From Owenia fusiformis (taxonomy: Eukaryota; Annelida; Polychaeta; Sabellida; Oweniidae): DNA of 64,000 nucleotides. Positions 22,101-37,100 of the stretch are shown here, piece after piece (position 1 is the first letter of the stretch; each line of letters begins with the position of its first letter). Made by a program: the position numbers and the translations under genes. The DNA is taken from NCBI GenBank assembly GCA_903813345.2, contig CAIIXF020000008.1:11993278-12057277 (forward strand), given 5' to 3'. Below the pieces are notes generated by a model. That model was not told where the DNA came from and did no database searches. It worked only from the letters and a program-made list of their open reading frames with translations.

Positions 22101-25100
22101 CTAATCATCATCAGAGTAATAATAGTCTGCTTGTTGATCGGAGTCATTGGCATTTTCTTCCATGTGGTCATCTTCATCAAATATTGGCCTGTTCATATCC
22201 AACTTCACCGATGTATCATCTGACTGACTCTGGAACATATAAAAAGTATTTACTCATTGAAATTATTACTCTGGGACTCAATCTGAGATAATCTTTTAGC
22301 TATGTTATTCATGCAACTACAGGGCCTAGGGGTAAAAATGATATATGCTAACTTGAAGTATACATGTAGTTTCTAAATTCTAAAATCTCTTGAGTAAACT
22401 CTTCTAGGATCAAACTTTCTTGTTGTGGTATTCACTCTACTATACCTAACCCCTAGAAATGCATAAGATACTCGGTTTGTCTTATTGAATTGTTTAGTAT
22501 ATTTTTGAAAGTACCTTATTAACATCTAACAGTCATCCGATAAACCATTAATAAGGAACAGCCAAATATAAACAAATAACATAATCATTACTGATAAGCC
22601 AAATGGGTTGCTCATGAACACCAAATGCAAGGTATAGTAGAGTGTATTGTGTTTGGTTAATTCGGTTGGTTTGTTTCCATGGTGGGTTGGTGTTTGATTT
22701 ATTGGTTGGTGGTTTGCTTAGGTGTCCATGTAATGCCACATTTACTAAGTAGCCACATAAGCTTTATCCCATTGTCTCCCAAAGGAGAAAACCCTCCATT
22801 TGATTTCACCCCAACAATTTACCTCTCCAAGGTACCTAGGTATTCTGAATCTTTGAGGACAATAACAACAGTTTTTACTGAAGAGACATGAATATTTACA
22901 ATGTAATGCTGTCATGTAGCCCCCTTTTCAGCCCAATAGGAAACCAGGGAATTATATATTGCTCACCTGTCGTTCAATATGCTCTTTCCCATATCTGTGA
23001 ATAGCTCTCCCCTTTCTAGCATTCTTTAACTTGTTTATATACAGATCTGCATTGTACCTGGAAACACACATATTGACTTGAGTGATACAGCTGTAAATGA
23101 ACACACTTTCTATGTACAGAAACAGAGATTAAGGGTAGAATTATGGGATCTATTTTTAAGATGTCATTATACAATGTAAGGGGTCTTAAGTAATTAAAGG
23201 AAAAGTTCCAACCTTAACATTTTTGAGAAACAAATGTGTGTCATCCATAAATTGTACAACATGATATACATCCACATGTAATCCTTGGGTGGATGAAATG
23301 TGTAATAGCATGGCAAAATGGGATAATATAGAAATTCTTACCTATTGACAGATTTGAGAAAAGCAGGAGTGGGCATGGAAGAATGTGGAGTCCTCCGTTC
23401 AGAGCGCAATAAACGTGCTGGAATGCCCGCTTTGGGGGTGCGATATTTCTCCCCAGGGGTCAGCCCAGAATCTAAATTGTCAAAATCATCATCCGATTCA
23501 TCAAGGTTCGGAATCTGCAATTAAAACTTTGATGCATCAGAAAGATTTAAGCCAATAAGCATCTCACCCGAACACCATTTGGACTGCCTAAAAGTGTTCG
23601 AATCAGCATGCGTTCACATTTTGCATTTGTGAGAATCAGGATTTTGAAGAAATGTTAGTTACTTTTCAATAATTATTTCTCATTAGTTCAAATAACTGCA
23701 CAGCTATGACATTCAAATAATTTGAAACTCTGATTTAAATAAAATTAGTCACCTAAGAAAGGCACATTATGATTGAGACCATTCTATGTTTTTTCCAAAA
23801 GTTTGGACATCATTAATTCAAATAGTGATCTTTTAACTTTGAATTTAATAAAATGTTTTACTATAAGAATTTATCAGTTTGTCAAATCTCTAAAATCCTT
23901 AAAATGGCCACTCCAATTCCAAATAATATTCCTTAAACATACATTTTGTGATTGAACAATAAGGAAATCTAGAGTACTGCACACATGGCTTAAAGCAACA
24001 AATTAAAGCAACAATTTTCCTGAAAATTGAATGGCGAAAGATGCAGGCCAAGCGAGTGGTGGGTTTTGGTGGTTCATCCCTCCAAGAAATTTTGGAACCC
24101 TTGCTTGACCACCTTCTCCCCCCTAGAAATAAATCCAGATTTGTATTGAACTCAATGGGGTCAATTTTTTCCTGAAATTCCTGAAGACTTTAAACAAGTG
24201 CTAGAATAGTCATGGACGGACGGCTTTTCTATATCCCCCTCGACATTCGTTTGGTGGGATCATAAGCAGTACAACATTTGGTGTAAAAATACTGAATACA
24301 TCTGGAGATATTGTCATTTCATTGATGTATGAAAATAAAAATAATGGTGCCAAAAGGGGCCTATCGTCCTGAAAGGTATTACATAATAGGGCTCCATATG
24401 GAGCCTATCGTCGTCAAAGGGTTAAGCGATGTGCACACCTTCACATAGGGATTGTTGAAATCAATTAGTGTTTCCACTAATCATGATTATCACATTGAAA
24501 ATAGTTTGAATATGACTTTTGTCTAAAAAATCAGGCCCATCAAACTTAATGCTTTTAAATCTTACACATGGATAATTCAAGAGATAATATGGTACCTGTA
24601 TGATTTTTTTCTTCTTGAAAGGAGTGGCTTCAAACATATCTTCTTCATAGGCTTTGTCATGTTCCTCCATCAATTCACGAAGCTGTCTCTTGCGTTTCAT
24701 TGTGCCAGCTTTACCAGTTAACTGGCCAACCTCTTTCTTTTCTTTGGGTGCTGGGACTGAAAGAACTGTTCTGTTTAATAGCATGTTGAGCAGGTACATT
24801 CAGTTTCAATTTATTCTCATACGATCCATATTTTGAAAAAAAAGATTTAGTCACACATGTTTATGTTGTGTATTCAACTTGAAGGTGAAACACCACACTC
24901 ATTTGAAACTAATTTGCTCAACTTAAAGTAATTTTACAGGAAGTTTGAATGTTCTCCGGATTAATATCTTAAAACAAATGAAGCCTCAATTAATTAATTA
25001 CCCTTTTTGTGATGTTTTGACGGATGTGCTACAATAGCTCCTTGGCCCTGGTAGAATTCCTGGCAGTGTTCAGCAGATTTGCTACTGCCTACCTTCTTGG

Positions 25101-28100
25101 CAACTTCATGCCAGAACATGGAGCGGGTAGCAGGTATAGATTTAACAGCTCTAAAATGAAGGGGCAATGTATTAGCATGATACATTTCTTTTAGTATAAA
25201 GTAATATAACTTGATAATATAAAAGAAATGCATGTAAAATTTTCAATTTTCAATCTCAATGATTTGTCTATATGCGACTTCTCATTTAATGCAACATGGT
25301 TTTATTACGGATATCATTACCTTGAAAACTTGAATATGGTAAATGTGTAATAAGTGACCTTGTATCTAAATGTCCATTGCCAAAGCATTAAAAGATCTGT
25401 GCCTGATTACACTTTTCAACACATAAACATGTAAAGAAAAAGCTGTGTATATTGTGTTTATACCTCTTAAGGCTAGAACATTAGACTGACCTGTATAGCC
25501 TTTCTGTTTCCTCTTCATTCCAAATGTCCTTTCCATCCTCAGCAGTGTTGGACACTTGTTGGGCAGAGTCATTTTGTTCTTTCAGAGGTCGAGATTTATT
25601 GGATCTAGTTCTAGTTCTCCTGTGAGATCTTTCTTTGTTTGATATTGTATCAAATCTCACCTTTTCTCTCACTTTCATGGCACTTTTATCTTTATGTTCA
25701 GAACTCTTCCTTTTTGGTTTTGAATTTATCAGACATGGTTTCAATGATGAAAAGTTGTGATCTTTCTCCACATCTGACTCAAGTGTGTCGTCATATTTTA
25801 TAACTTTTTTTGATATATTTCTGTTTCTTTTTGTTTTAAGCATGAGATACTCAGGGGAAAATGGCGAGTCAGGGATACTCCATGCAAATATTCGTTCCCG
25901 TGCTTCTGTCTTTGAACCTCTCTGTGGTCTACGTACAAGTGGTGTTTTAACATTATAATCATCATGTAATTCAAAATTATTAGATCCAGATGTATTCTCT
26001 TTTTCAATTTTTGCTTTGGTATAGCATGTTTTTCTTCCCTTGGTTTGCTGTTGCAGGCGTTTGCTCCTGCGATCGTCAATCATCTTAGTTATATCCTCAG
26101 CAAGATTATAACCAGATACATTTATATTAGAGTTGGATATTTTAATGTTGATAGATGCATCAACTGTATTATTTTCTGGGTGATAGTTACAAGTATTTTT
26201 TGAGTTTCTCTTAGTTTGAGCTTTCTTCTTGTTTTTACTTCCCGCAGTGTTTGATTGATTCTCATAGACTTTGGCCAAACTTCGCTTGGAATTTTTAGGA
26301 GAATCAATAAGATTCGAGAATTCCATTTCTGCTTTTGTATGCGATCGTCTAGATTTTTTCTCATATGAGTATGGTGATTTCTTTTTATTCACAGTTAGTA
26401 TTTCATCTGTTTGGGAATGGTGTTCACTTTGTCGATCCAATCTCTTTGAATTGTTTAACTTTTTTACAGATCGGAAATTGGAATCAATTTCTCCTGAACT
26501 ATCCTCCGTCTCAGATTTAGAAGAACTCATTTCTTCGCTTATACCTTCATTGTCTTTAGAGTCTGAATCGGAGCTTGAGCTCCATTCTATGATTGACTGA
26601 CTTTGATTATTTGATCTCCTTGACTGGTTCATGATGTTCTGGACATGCTTTTCTCGTAACCTTTTCTGTCTCTGAAATAATATATTCAGATTTTTACAAG
26701 ACAATTCCATACAATGCAGTAATCTCTTCAGTATAGGTGCAACAGGTCATAGCACAAAATTGAGAATTTCAAAAAATAATATTGAACCCATTTGAAAATG
26801 CATTTGCAACCAATTGACAATTGAAAGATCTTGCTAGTTTGACAAGATTCGGTATCTCTTGGAATAGGTGAAATGGAAAGTTGCACCCAGCTGAGAAAAA
26901 ATCTCAAGACTGATATAATAATGGTGAGTCTAAGAATACCACGAAGTGCCTTTATATTTTGAATTTGCAAAGAACATCATAAAATATCATCATGAGAGTG
27001 TAAAATGTTTTACAGATGCTGACATCAAATGCCAAATGTTGATGCGAAATACAAGTCACATAAAAATGGTGCCTGTAAAAATAAGTCAACATTTGATGAA
27101 ACAATAATCAAAAAAATATATATGACCAAGGCAAATGATTTATCCGATTTTCAGAACACAAGCCTTTTTTCAAAAATGAGCATTTATACCTTATCTTGTG
27201 TGAAGGATATATTGGGGGTGCCCACCAGGCTATTAGCAGACTCTTGTACAATCTCAACTGTATCTGCCCCAGCACAGTATTTCACTCTCTGTCCTGTCCA
27301 CCATGCTAGCTGGGGCTTAACCATACGACCACTACGTGTCTTCTTTAAATCACTTGTGCTAATCATTGGGGAAGCTATATCAAATAATCAAATTACATGT
27401 GAACTAAATGTTTAGTTAATGCATTAAATGTACAGTAGAACCAGTAAAGTGCAAAACCTCTGAAAGTAGCAAACACTTTTCAGAGTCTAATTAAATGACC
27501 AATTGACTTTATGTTAATCTTGAACAAGTGGAACACCTCCCAAGTTGAACACTTTTTAGAGGTACTAAAGTTGTTTCTCCAACACAGGCTTCACTGTATT
27601 TTTATTTTGTTGTATTTTTTGTTACAAAGGAAGCTCTAGACACCTATAAGAGGGCATATCAGTGCATATATCAAAAATATTCTATTGAGAAAATATCAAA
27701 ATAATTTTTGAATGTGCATTAGGTTCACAAACTTTTTACAAGTATAATATCTTTCCAATGCATTTTCTGCTTTTATTTATAAAATATTCATGGCACATTA
27801 TGAGAGTGCAAATACTAATAAATAAATAATAACTCAAATAATGTTTCTTTGGAACATTTAAGAAAACCAATGTTCAATAATGGATATTTGATCCTGGGAC
27901 TACTCATCTTGATATATAGGGGTTATGCACTGGGAGGTTTTGGATACAGGGAATATCCCGAGGGATATACAATATATATAGATGTATTGTATATCCCAAG
28001 GGATATTCCTTGTATCCAAACCGACCGTGCATAACTGGTGTATCTCATACTTGAGTGGGTTTAGGGTAGATATAACCTTTTCCACCTTTTTCAAATGACA

Positions 28101-31100
28101 AGATATTTATATTTAACATTTTCGTAATATTCTTTTTGTTCAATACAATGAAATTGTAACATTTGAACTTAAAAAAATTAAATTTCAAAATTAAAACTTT
28201 TGATATTTAAACTTTTTTAAACTTTTGAAAAATTCCCGGGAGCGGGATGGATATATTATATCTGCCCGCATTTGGCCTGGAGCGGGACATATACAATATA
28301 TCCTGCCCGCTCCTCAGATACGATATATATTCCCGGGTGATATCTACCCCAAACCCAATCAAGTATGAGATACAAAGTGATATAGGGTGTAGTTGTAAAT
28401 GATCAATACAGGATATATTCTCTTCAAGAAATTCTGTATTGGAATGAGATGAAGTCTAGTGCCAATACAGAAAATCGAGATAGGATATATCCTGTATTAC
28501 ACTTCAAATCATTCAATAACGTTTTTATCGTGTGATCCTCTGTATTGCTACTGAGATTGTCCCATCCGTACCAATATTTTCTGTATTGTGACGGAGACGA
28601 TCAATGGGGACCATCTCAGTAGCAATACAGATTGGTACAGCACAAGAACTGACCAATCAGAGGGCTTCATTTTACAGATCATACGATAATGGTGTATGCA
28701 ACACATACATATTTCCTAAATACCTTTCTTTGTGTCATTAATGTTGGAAACCAATATTCTTTTAGTCTTCTCTGCTTTCACAGGGTTTGACCTGAAACAT
28801 TTAACACCATATGAATTATTATTATTTATTTATTTTTTATTTCATGATAATTTAACAATGGAATGTACAAAGCATTTGCACTCGACACCCTTAGTAATTG
28901 GGCGTATCAGTGCATCAGTGCTACCTACAGTAGGTAATTGACATGTAAATTCTTAATTGATCAGAATAAAAGACAACTTGTCAGTCATTAATTTGTCAGC
29001 GGGTGTTTCATAATATCTTAATTAACTCGGGATACTGTGGAGTCAAATGGGAGGTTGTCAACTTTAACAAAAATAGTTTTAATTGGTTTTCCACATGAGT
29101 GAATTTTTGAGGAAATCATATCACCTTTACCTTTAAGGTAAGGGATATTCAATTATCAACAGTTGTGAAAAGATGAAGTAAATTCTGTTATGGTTTAACC
29201 CCCCCCCTCCTCTAACGAAATTTTAAAATGTTGATTTGTCTTCCACTCGATAATTTAACAAGATGACAACAATATAGCAGTTTTCAAATTGCGATAAAAA
29301 ATCAGCACTCTTTGCTGATGAAACCATCATTTTTTCCCTCCACCATAATGAAACTAACTTCGTTATTCCACAACTGTTGATAATTGGAGACCACCCAATG
29401 CTCTATCATTTTCTTAACAACACAATTTAAATTGATCTTACAGTACTCTCAATCAGCCTTGGGCGAACTTGGTTCAATATTTGGATGCTCACTTACCTTA
29501 TCAAACTTCTCCAGTTGACAGGAATCCCTTGCAAAAAGTCATGAATGTATATTGAGGGAAAACCTGGAAATGGATGAATCTGCTACATGATTTATAAATA
29601 ACAGGAATAAGTACATTTTTAGCCATTCAATCTATTTTTCATTCGTCTGTTTATCTAGCCTTGATTGAACCAGAGTATACAGTTGATATACCGTTATTCA
29701 GATACAACACTGTAACAAGGCATCAACATGACAAAATATCACAACCTTTTAAGTCATGGTAGTGACATAAAAACAAGAGTTCCGAGTAAAGGATGAAAAT
29801 GAATCTATAGCTGCAACTCTATTTTGAAGAACCAATTGAGCAAAATGTTCAATGGTGTTCAATGGATTCATTGATTTAATACTCTCAAAAATGTAAACAG
29901 AAATACCTTTGGAGTTAAATACTAATAGGAACATTGAAAAGTAATCCATCTTACCATGCTCTATGGAAGCCTGGGTGTTCATCTTTCCGGATATCTTATA
30001 CAAAGAACCAGAGGCATTCTTTACTGTTTGAGAGTTCACCCGACTTCGAATATTTCCTGAACTCCACAACTGTCCATCCGACCTACAAAAAATAAGTAAA
30101 TAAAAAACATGCATATAAAATGAGTTTCCTGGTAATCTCAACCCAGTAAAACTCAACCCAAAGTCAACTCAACCCAGTAAAACTCAACCCAAAGTCAACT
30201 CAACCAAGTAAAACTCAACCCCAAGTCAACTCAACCTCAGTTAGAAAAAATTGGGGATAAATGATATCCCAAAATGTTAATTTTTCACTGAAGATACATG
30301 TACATGTATTACATAATTGTGAATTGAGTAGTTATGGGTTCATTTACTTACAAGCGGTCTCCTTGTATTTTAATTGTGGACCTGGATGGAACAATATACC
30401 AATTGAGCAAGGTTTCTTTAACTTCTAACGCCTCCTGGAAATACAGAAAAAATGCTTTTGAATTACTTTTTGCATATCAGAGGGTTTATTCATAATCATT
30501 TTACTCAACATCAGATGTTTAATTAATTAAATCGTCAGTTCTTCAGTTTGAAAACATATTTAAAATCCTTCAAAATTAGGTCAACAATTGATCTATTTAG
30601 TATACTTTTTGGTACCTAAGGAATATAACACTTTGGGCTTGTGAGAAAAGTGAGATTAATTTCTTTGAGAAGATTATTCTAAAGCTACGTGACCATTTAT
30701 AGGACCCATTGCTTATAAAAGGTTGTTTGAGTGTCGAGTGAGTTAAAATACTTGTTAAGACAAGATTATTGGTAGGGAATCAAAGTGATACTTGGCATAA
30801 AGTCATATTACCATCCAATTCACATTATAAATAAGAAATTTGGAGTAGAAAATAATTCATTGTTCATTCATTTCTATATGTATAGAACATATTTTTGTAA
30901 TACACATCATTTCAATTCACAGTACTAATAACGTATAGCTATACACATAAACATGAGTTATGCTTTCACTTATGAGTGAAATCTCTTTATCTGGACTAAA
31001 TCTGATATCCATTTTTATGCGTTGGAAGAAAATATATTTCTTATAAATTCAGCAGCCATTTTAAAAAATCATTCTTGAGCAGAAGAAGATAAAATCTGAA

Positions 31101-34100
31101 CCAAATATTACTTCTCCAACAGTGCAGAATATTGATCCGTCTGAGAAACAATGAAAATCAAGTAGTATTTTACAATTTTATTTAAACTAAACAGAGGAAA
31201 GGATACAGTTACATTAACATATATCAAAAATACTGAAACCCTGAATCTCATGCTCTTGAAATACCCTGGTTGTTTTGAGGAAAGGGCTGCAATCTTAAGA
31301 ATTTACCAAATCCTCATTTCAAAGGGCAACATAGTGAATCTTGGCCCAAAGGCTAAAGGCCAAGATTTCACGATTTTGCCTGCTAAAATGAGGTGTTTAG
31401 TATTATCACCACCTACTGCATTTAAGTACAAACTCGTTATTCACCCTGGACCAGGGCGGATACCACTATTGCCTGGCACTATGGCTCCACCCATTGCTCA
31501 AGTCTTTTAAATACAACATAAAATATCCTAAATACCTTTATGGGTTCTACATTTGGAGCCAGTAATGTACTTTATTTACAGGGTCACACAAAAAATGCCA
31601 CCCACAAATTTTGGAATAACTTTCTCGGTATTGCAGGAATCTTCATGTTTTTTTATGTGTAGATAGAGTGTTCAATGGAAGAAAGATTGTTATGCTTGCA
31701 TAGCATCAACAACTTGAAAATTTAGAGATATTTCATTGTCTGCGGAGACATGCTCTGACAACAAACGATCACACAAAAATGTAAATTAGAAATCTGTAAA
31801 GTTAACCAATAAGTGAGTCAGTTCATCAAATTTGACAAAATTATTTAAGAAAATGGCTAGATATGACATATTAATGATAAAATATGTGGAAGCATTACAG
31901 AAATGACTTAAATAATGGCTAAGACAGAAATCTTAATTCCCAGAAAACTGCATTTTTGAACATTTTTTGACGATTTCACCGAGAGCATGCCTGGACAGAA
32001 ATCGTGCTATCTCTAAATCTCAAAGTTGTTGATGCTATCCAAGTAGAACAGTATTTTCTTCATTGAACACTCCATCTACACAAAAAATCATGAAGATTCC
32101 TTCATTATTGAGAAAGTTATTCCAAAATAAGTGGGTGGCATTTTTTGTGTCACTCTGTACAACAGATTAATAATTATCTGTATATATTCATGAAATATTT
32201 ATAAATAGACCAGACCCTGGCCTCACATAAATACTGTACTGTAAATTTCACTGTATATATGTTCTTTAATCTTTTTATAATCTAATATCAAAAATGTATA
32301 ACACATCAGAAATGATGGATAAAATAAACAAATAAAACAAGGCATTAACATGCAAAATGTCACCACCTGAGATTTGTTAGACACTGAATACAAACCACAA
32401 AAATACAGGTATAACAATATGTTTTTTCAAAACAAATTTTTGATTACATTTTCTTAGGAAATTATTTAAAATAAATCAAAAAATTACAAATATCGATTAC
32501 GATAACAGTTTACTTTGATTATTGAATTTTCTTTAACTCAACACATGTTTACTCACTTTAACTTGGGTTTGAAGAAGTGAGGCTACCACATTTACATTTA
32601 CACACTTTTTATTTTAAAGATCAATTAAATAAGAAATTATATAGGTCTAAGATGACTAGGGTCTGGGTTGTTATATTTTGCAAAGTATAAAGCCATCATT
32701 CGCATGTTAACATGGTTAACTAGTGTGTATGTTGAATACTAAAATATTATAGTTTTAGGGAACCTAAATGTGAACATCTAAGCGCTAGACACTGAATAGA
32801 TTTGACTTACAAATAGCCAATTTTTTAAACCAGGAGCTTATTTATATAGAGCATCTTTAATTTACAGACCAAAAAAACATTTAAGACACTGGTTTAAGAA
32901 ATATATGACATTCAGTTTATTTATCAGTCTTATATACCATGGCCTCCATAGAAAAGGTCACATGACAATTTTTATATTAAATGTCTCTTTGTTTAGATTC
33001 AGAGCACCCTCCAATCTCATACTTTCTTGTATAATCTCCCATAAACTCATATCTTAATACTCTATTTCTCAGTCTTGCGAATACATCATAAGAAAACGCG
33101 AGACCAGTATCAGTTTTTTCATGAGGTATATGAGACACCCAGCAATTAGGGAGCACAACAAATGTGTACCCAGCAGCTTTTAACTCCATCAGATAACTAA
33201 CTTTATTCATTCCATACCCAACAAAACGTTCATCATATAAAGGAAGCTGGTTGTGTTTTCTTAATACAACATAAGGTTCATATTTAATTTGATAATCTGT
33301 GACTTCATATGAATGACTTGTTTTAAACCATTTCTCATAGTTTGTTGCTTTGTGGTTGTCAGATCTTTCACCATTGAATATTCTAATTCCAGACTGTGTG
33401 TTGTATAATTTCCTAAGCTCTACTTTTGATTTTGCTAGGTTGTTTGATTTGAATGGGTTCTTTAAATACTCAAAGGCCGGGGCAACAAATGCTGTTTTAT
33501 CCAAATTTGTAGTATATGTATTATCGGTATCAGCCTGATTGAGAATATTTTTCAATCGAATTATTTCTAACTTGGCATGTCTTTGAAAGTTAATTGATGG
33601 TAAGAAGTCAGCATCTGTTAATAACAGATACTCAGTTTGTACACGACGCATTGCATGGTTTCTCAATGTATTAATTGGATACTTTTCCATATAGTATGCT
33701 CCGTACAAAATTGTGATTTCACATCTCTGTGTGAGCGTTTTAAGCTTACGAATTAAATAATTGTCGTCATAAATTTGTTTGTCAGATAGAGATTCAGATG
33801 CAGGAATGTAGATTGCTATAGATACTGGGCCATCCCAGTAAGGTAGGACATCATTTAACATATACAGTCTATCAGCAGAGACTTGTGTCACCAGAGTGAT
33901 GTCATTTGCAATGCTAATGATATGATGATTCAATGTTAACCGTCTAAATCTAAATTTCTCAATGTTCGGGAGTGGGGCTTGCTCTGGACATGTTGCAATG
34001 AAATCATTAAGTTTAGGATCATTCTGCATTGTGGCCTCTTCTACAATTGGTGATATTATGATATCCATAAATGCAACAGGTCCCTTAAATCCAGCACAGG

Positions 34101-37100
34101 CAAGACTCAGTGATATGCTTAAGAGAGGGGCTGTATCTTTAGGCAGCATGTAAACATCGCTCTGCTGTTGATGGCCTTCTTGTGGTGAAAACTGCAACTG
34201 GATTGTATGATTTGATCCATCAGTAAATTTTAATAATGCCATTGCTGTGTACTGATGCCCAAAAGGGTTATCCTGTTTCATCAATATCTTGTTAAAACTA
34301 TTAACGGAGAAATACAATCCTTTTATAGGTGCGGTTTGTCGAATTGGAATATACTGGTACAAAGCGCGAACTTTGGATAAGCATTGCACTGCAAAGGCCA
34401 TGTAACATCTCAAATTAGAGCAGTCAGTGTATTTGGTCCAATACTCCTCCTTGATAAACCACCATCCTCTTGATAAAGAAACTTCACTGTTATCAACTAT
34501 TTTGTTTGACGATAATGTGTTAATGAAACGGTAATATCTTGCATTTTTCCCATTGTTGCGATTATATTCATTTTGTTTTAGGGAAAGGAGATGATGATAT
34601 TCCCTTTGTTGTGAACTATTCAGACGATTGTATAAATATCTATTTTGCTTCATATACTGCAGTTGACTAATTTCACCTCTCTTCACAGAAGCCTCATTGG
34701 AAGGCAAGTTGCCTGAAGGAATATATATATACATATAATTATTTAAATGTTCATTCTGCTTCACATATGGGAGGGAATCAGTTTCATTTTGTTCCAAAGA
34801 TTCCTTATTAACATTTCTTGGTGGATATTCCTTAGTCTTATTGTCAGAGTCGTATGTAGGAGGTATTTCCATAGTATCAACAGACAGTTGAGAAACAGAC
34901 ATCTCTAGTATATCAAAGTCAGTCTCAATTGGGATATCCTGCACTTGCAGGAACATGTGTAGGGTACATGCTCCACAAAATATGACAATCCATCGCAGGG
35001 CTGTGCTCCTGCTCATACAAATCATTGCTATATTTATAATGTGAACCACTGGAATACTTATGAGGATGATTCAACTGTAATATAATATTTCAACCTATGT
35101 AAGCTGTCAGGAGACTTAGTTTTGTATTATGCTAAGTGAAATAACATTATCACCCAATAAACAAAATGATTGTCTATGGACAGTTTGTACAAGATAAAGG
35201 ACTTCTCGTTTGCCTTTCAATCAATTTATTTGTGCTATGTTATCATTTACATTTTGTTTAAGGTAACGGTAAAGTTAATCAAAAGTACAAAAACATGGCA
35301 GCCATATTTTTTTGATAAAGTCACAAGATTTTGTGTATCTGTTTTCCTTATATGTGAATGCATTGACTGACTAAAGAGACAGTTTTGAAAAATATGTTTA
35401 AATGTGATGTTTTCTTTGACGTTTCTGTTTAGTCAGGAAATGCATGCACATACAAGGAAAACATTATACAAAATCTTCTGACTTTATGAAAAAAATATGG
35501 CTGCCATCTTTTTGTACTTTTGATTAACTTTAATTTCACCTTAAAAATGGACAAATTTTAGGTCTGTTCATTTTGCATTCCTTTTCTGAAAACTATAGCG
35601 AGACCTAAGGTGCAGCCCATTTCACTGCTTTATTGCGTCAGTAATAACTAAAAAATAAGAAATCATTATGCAATAACATGAAAAAATATGTTCCTATTAT
35701 ACATAAATGACATTTGTTTATCATAGATTGCTTCTAGTTTGGCTAATAAAGTGTGTGGCCTCTTATATTTTGATGCTCCTCTGCCATAGTATTTTCAAAA
35801 AGATTAACATGGCTGAAATTCTTTAAATTACAAGAGGGCACAGGCTTATTGCACAGAAAACTAAATAATCTGAAATATACAAATGTCACTCATGTACAAT
35901 ATGAATATACTTTTCCATTATATTATTGCACAATGGTCTCCTGGTTTCTTATTTTTGGGGTTGTACTGACGCAATAAAACAGTGAAATGGGCTTTAGTTG
36001 CAGGTTTTTAGAAATGTTATGGGCTTCCTTATATTGGAGTCTTATGTTATTTTCAGGTATACACAACTAATTTAAGGTCTCATGGAAGTTAACAGGAAAT
36101 GACAAAACAAAAAATGACAAAGCCATGCTGGATTTTGAAAATTTTTTGAACCAAGATAACAGAGTTCTGTTTAGACCTCCAGTCAGTTTAACTAGTTCCA
36201 CACATCATTTACACGACCGGGAACACAATTGAAATGGTCAGAATGACCATAAACATGAGAGAATAACCTTTTCAGCCCTCTGAAAATGTGACTAAAAATA
36301 GCTAAGAGTCAGTGCTCAGGAAAGGTCAGTGAACAGAATCTTTTGACTTTTTCAGAAAATGTGCCCAATATATTGCTCTAAATGATACAATTTAAAAAAA
36401 TCTGATATCATTCTTAGAAAAAGAAAAAATTTAAAAAAACTGAATTGAAAATTGATCTATTTTCCTTTTTACTACAGCCAATATTGTTTCAGACAATTTT
36501 TTTAAATTTCAAAGATTGTGTCATTTAGAGCAATATTTTGGACACATTTTCTGAAAAAATCAAAAGATTCTGTTGATTGACCTTTCCTGAGCACCTACTT
36601 TTAGCTATTTTTCAGTCACATTTTCAGAGGGCTGAAAAGGATATTTTATCATGTTTATGGTCATTCTGACCATTTCAATTGTGTTCCCAGTCATGTAAAT
36701 GATATGTGGAACTAGTTAAACTGACTGGAGGTCCAAACAGAACTCTGTTATCTTGGTTCAAAATATTTTCAAAATCCAGCATGGCTTTGTCATTTTTTGT
36801 TTTGTCATTTCCTGTTAACTTCCATGAGACCTTAATACATGCTCTTCATCTTTAACACAAATAGTGCATATACCCAGATTATTAGTTGCCTATAAATAAT
36901 ATACAAGTACCTAAATAATGACAAAATTCAGTGACCTAGTTGTTTGTACTTTTTAAAGGTAGGTCTCTGAATTCTCTAAATTTAATATACTGCAGCACAG
37001 GCAATGGAACATAGAAATAATCCCCCCCCGCACTCTCTATATATAAGTAAAATAAATTATTATTGCAGAATATATTTACCCTCAACTCATATAATCTAGG

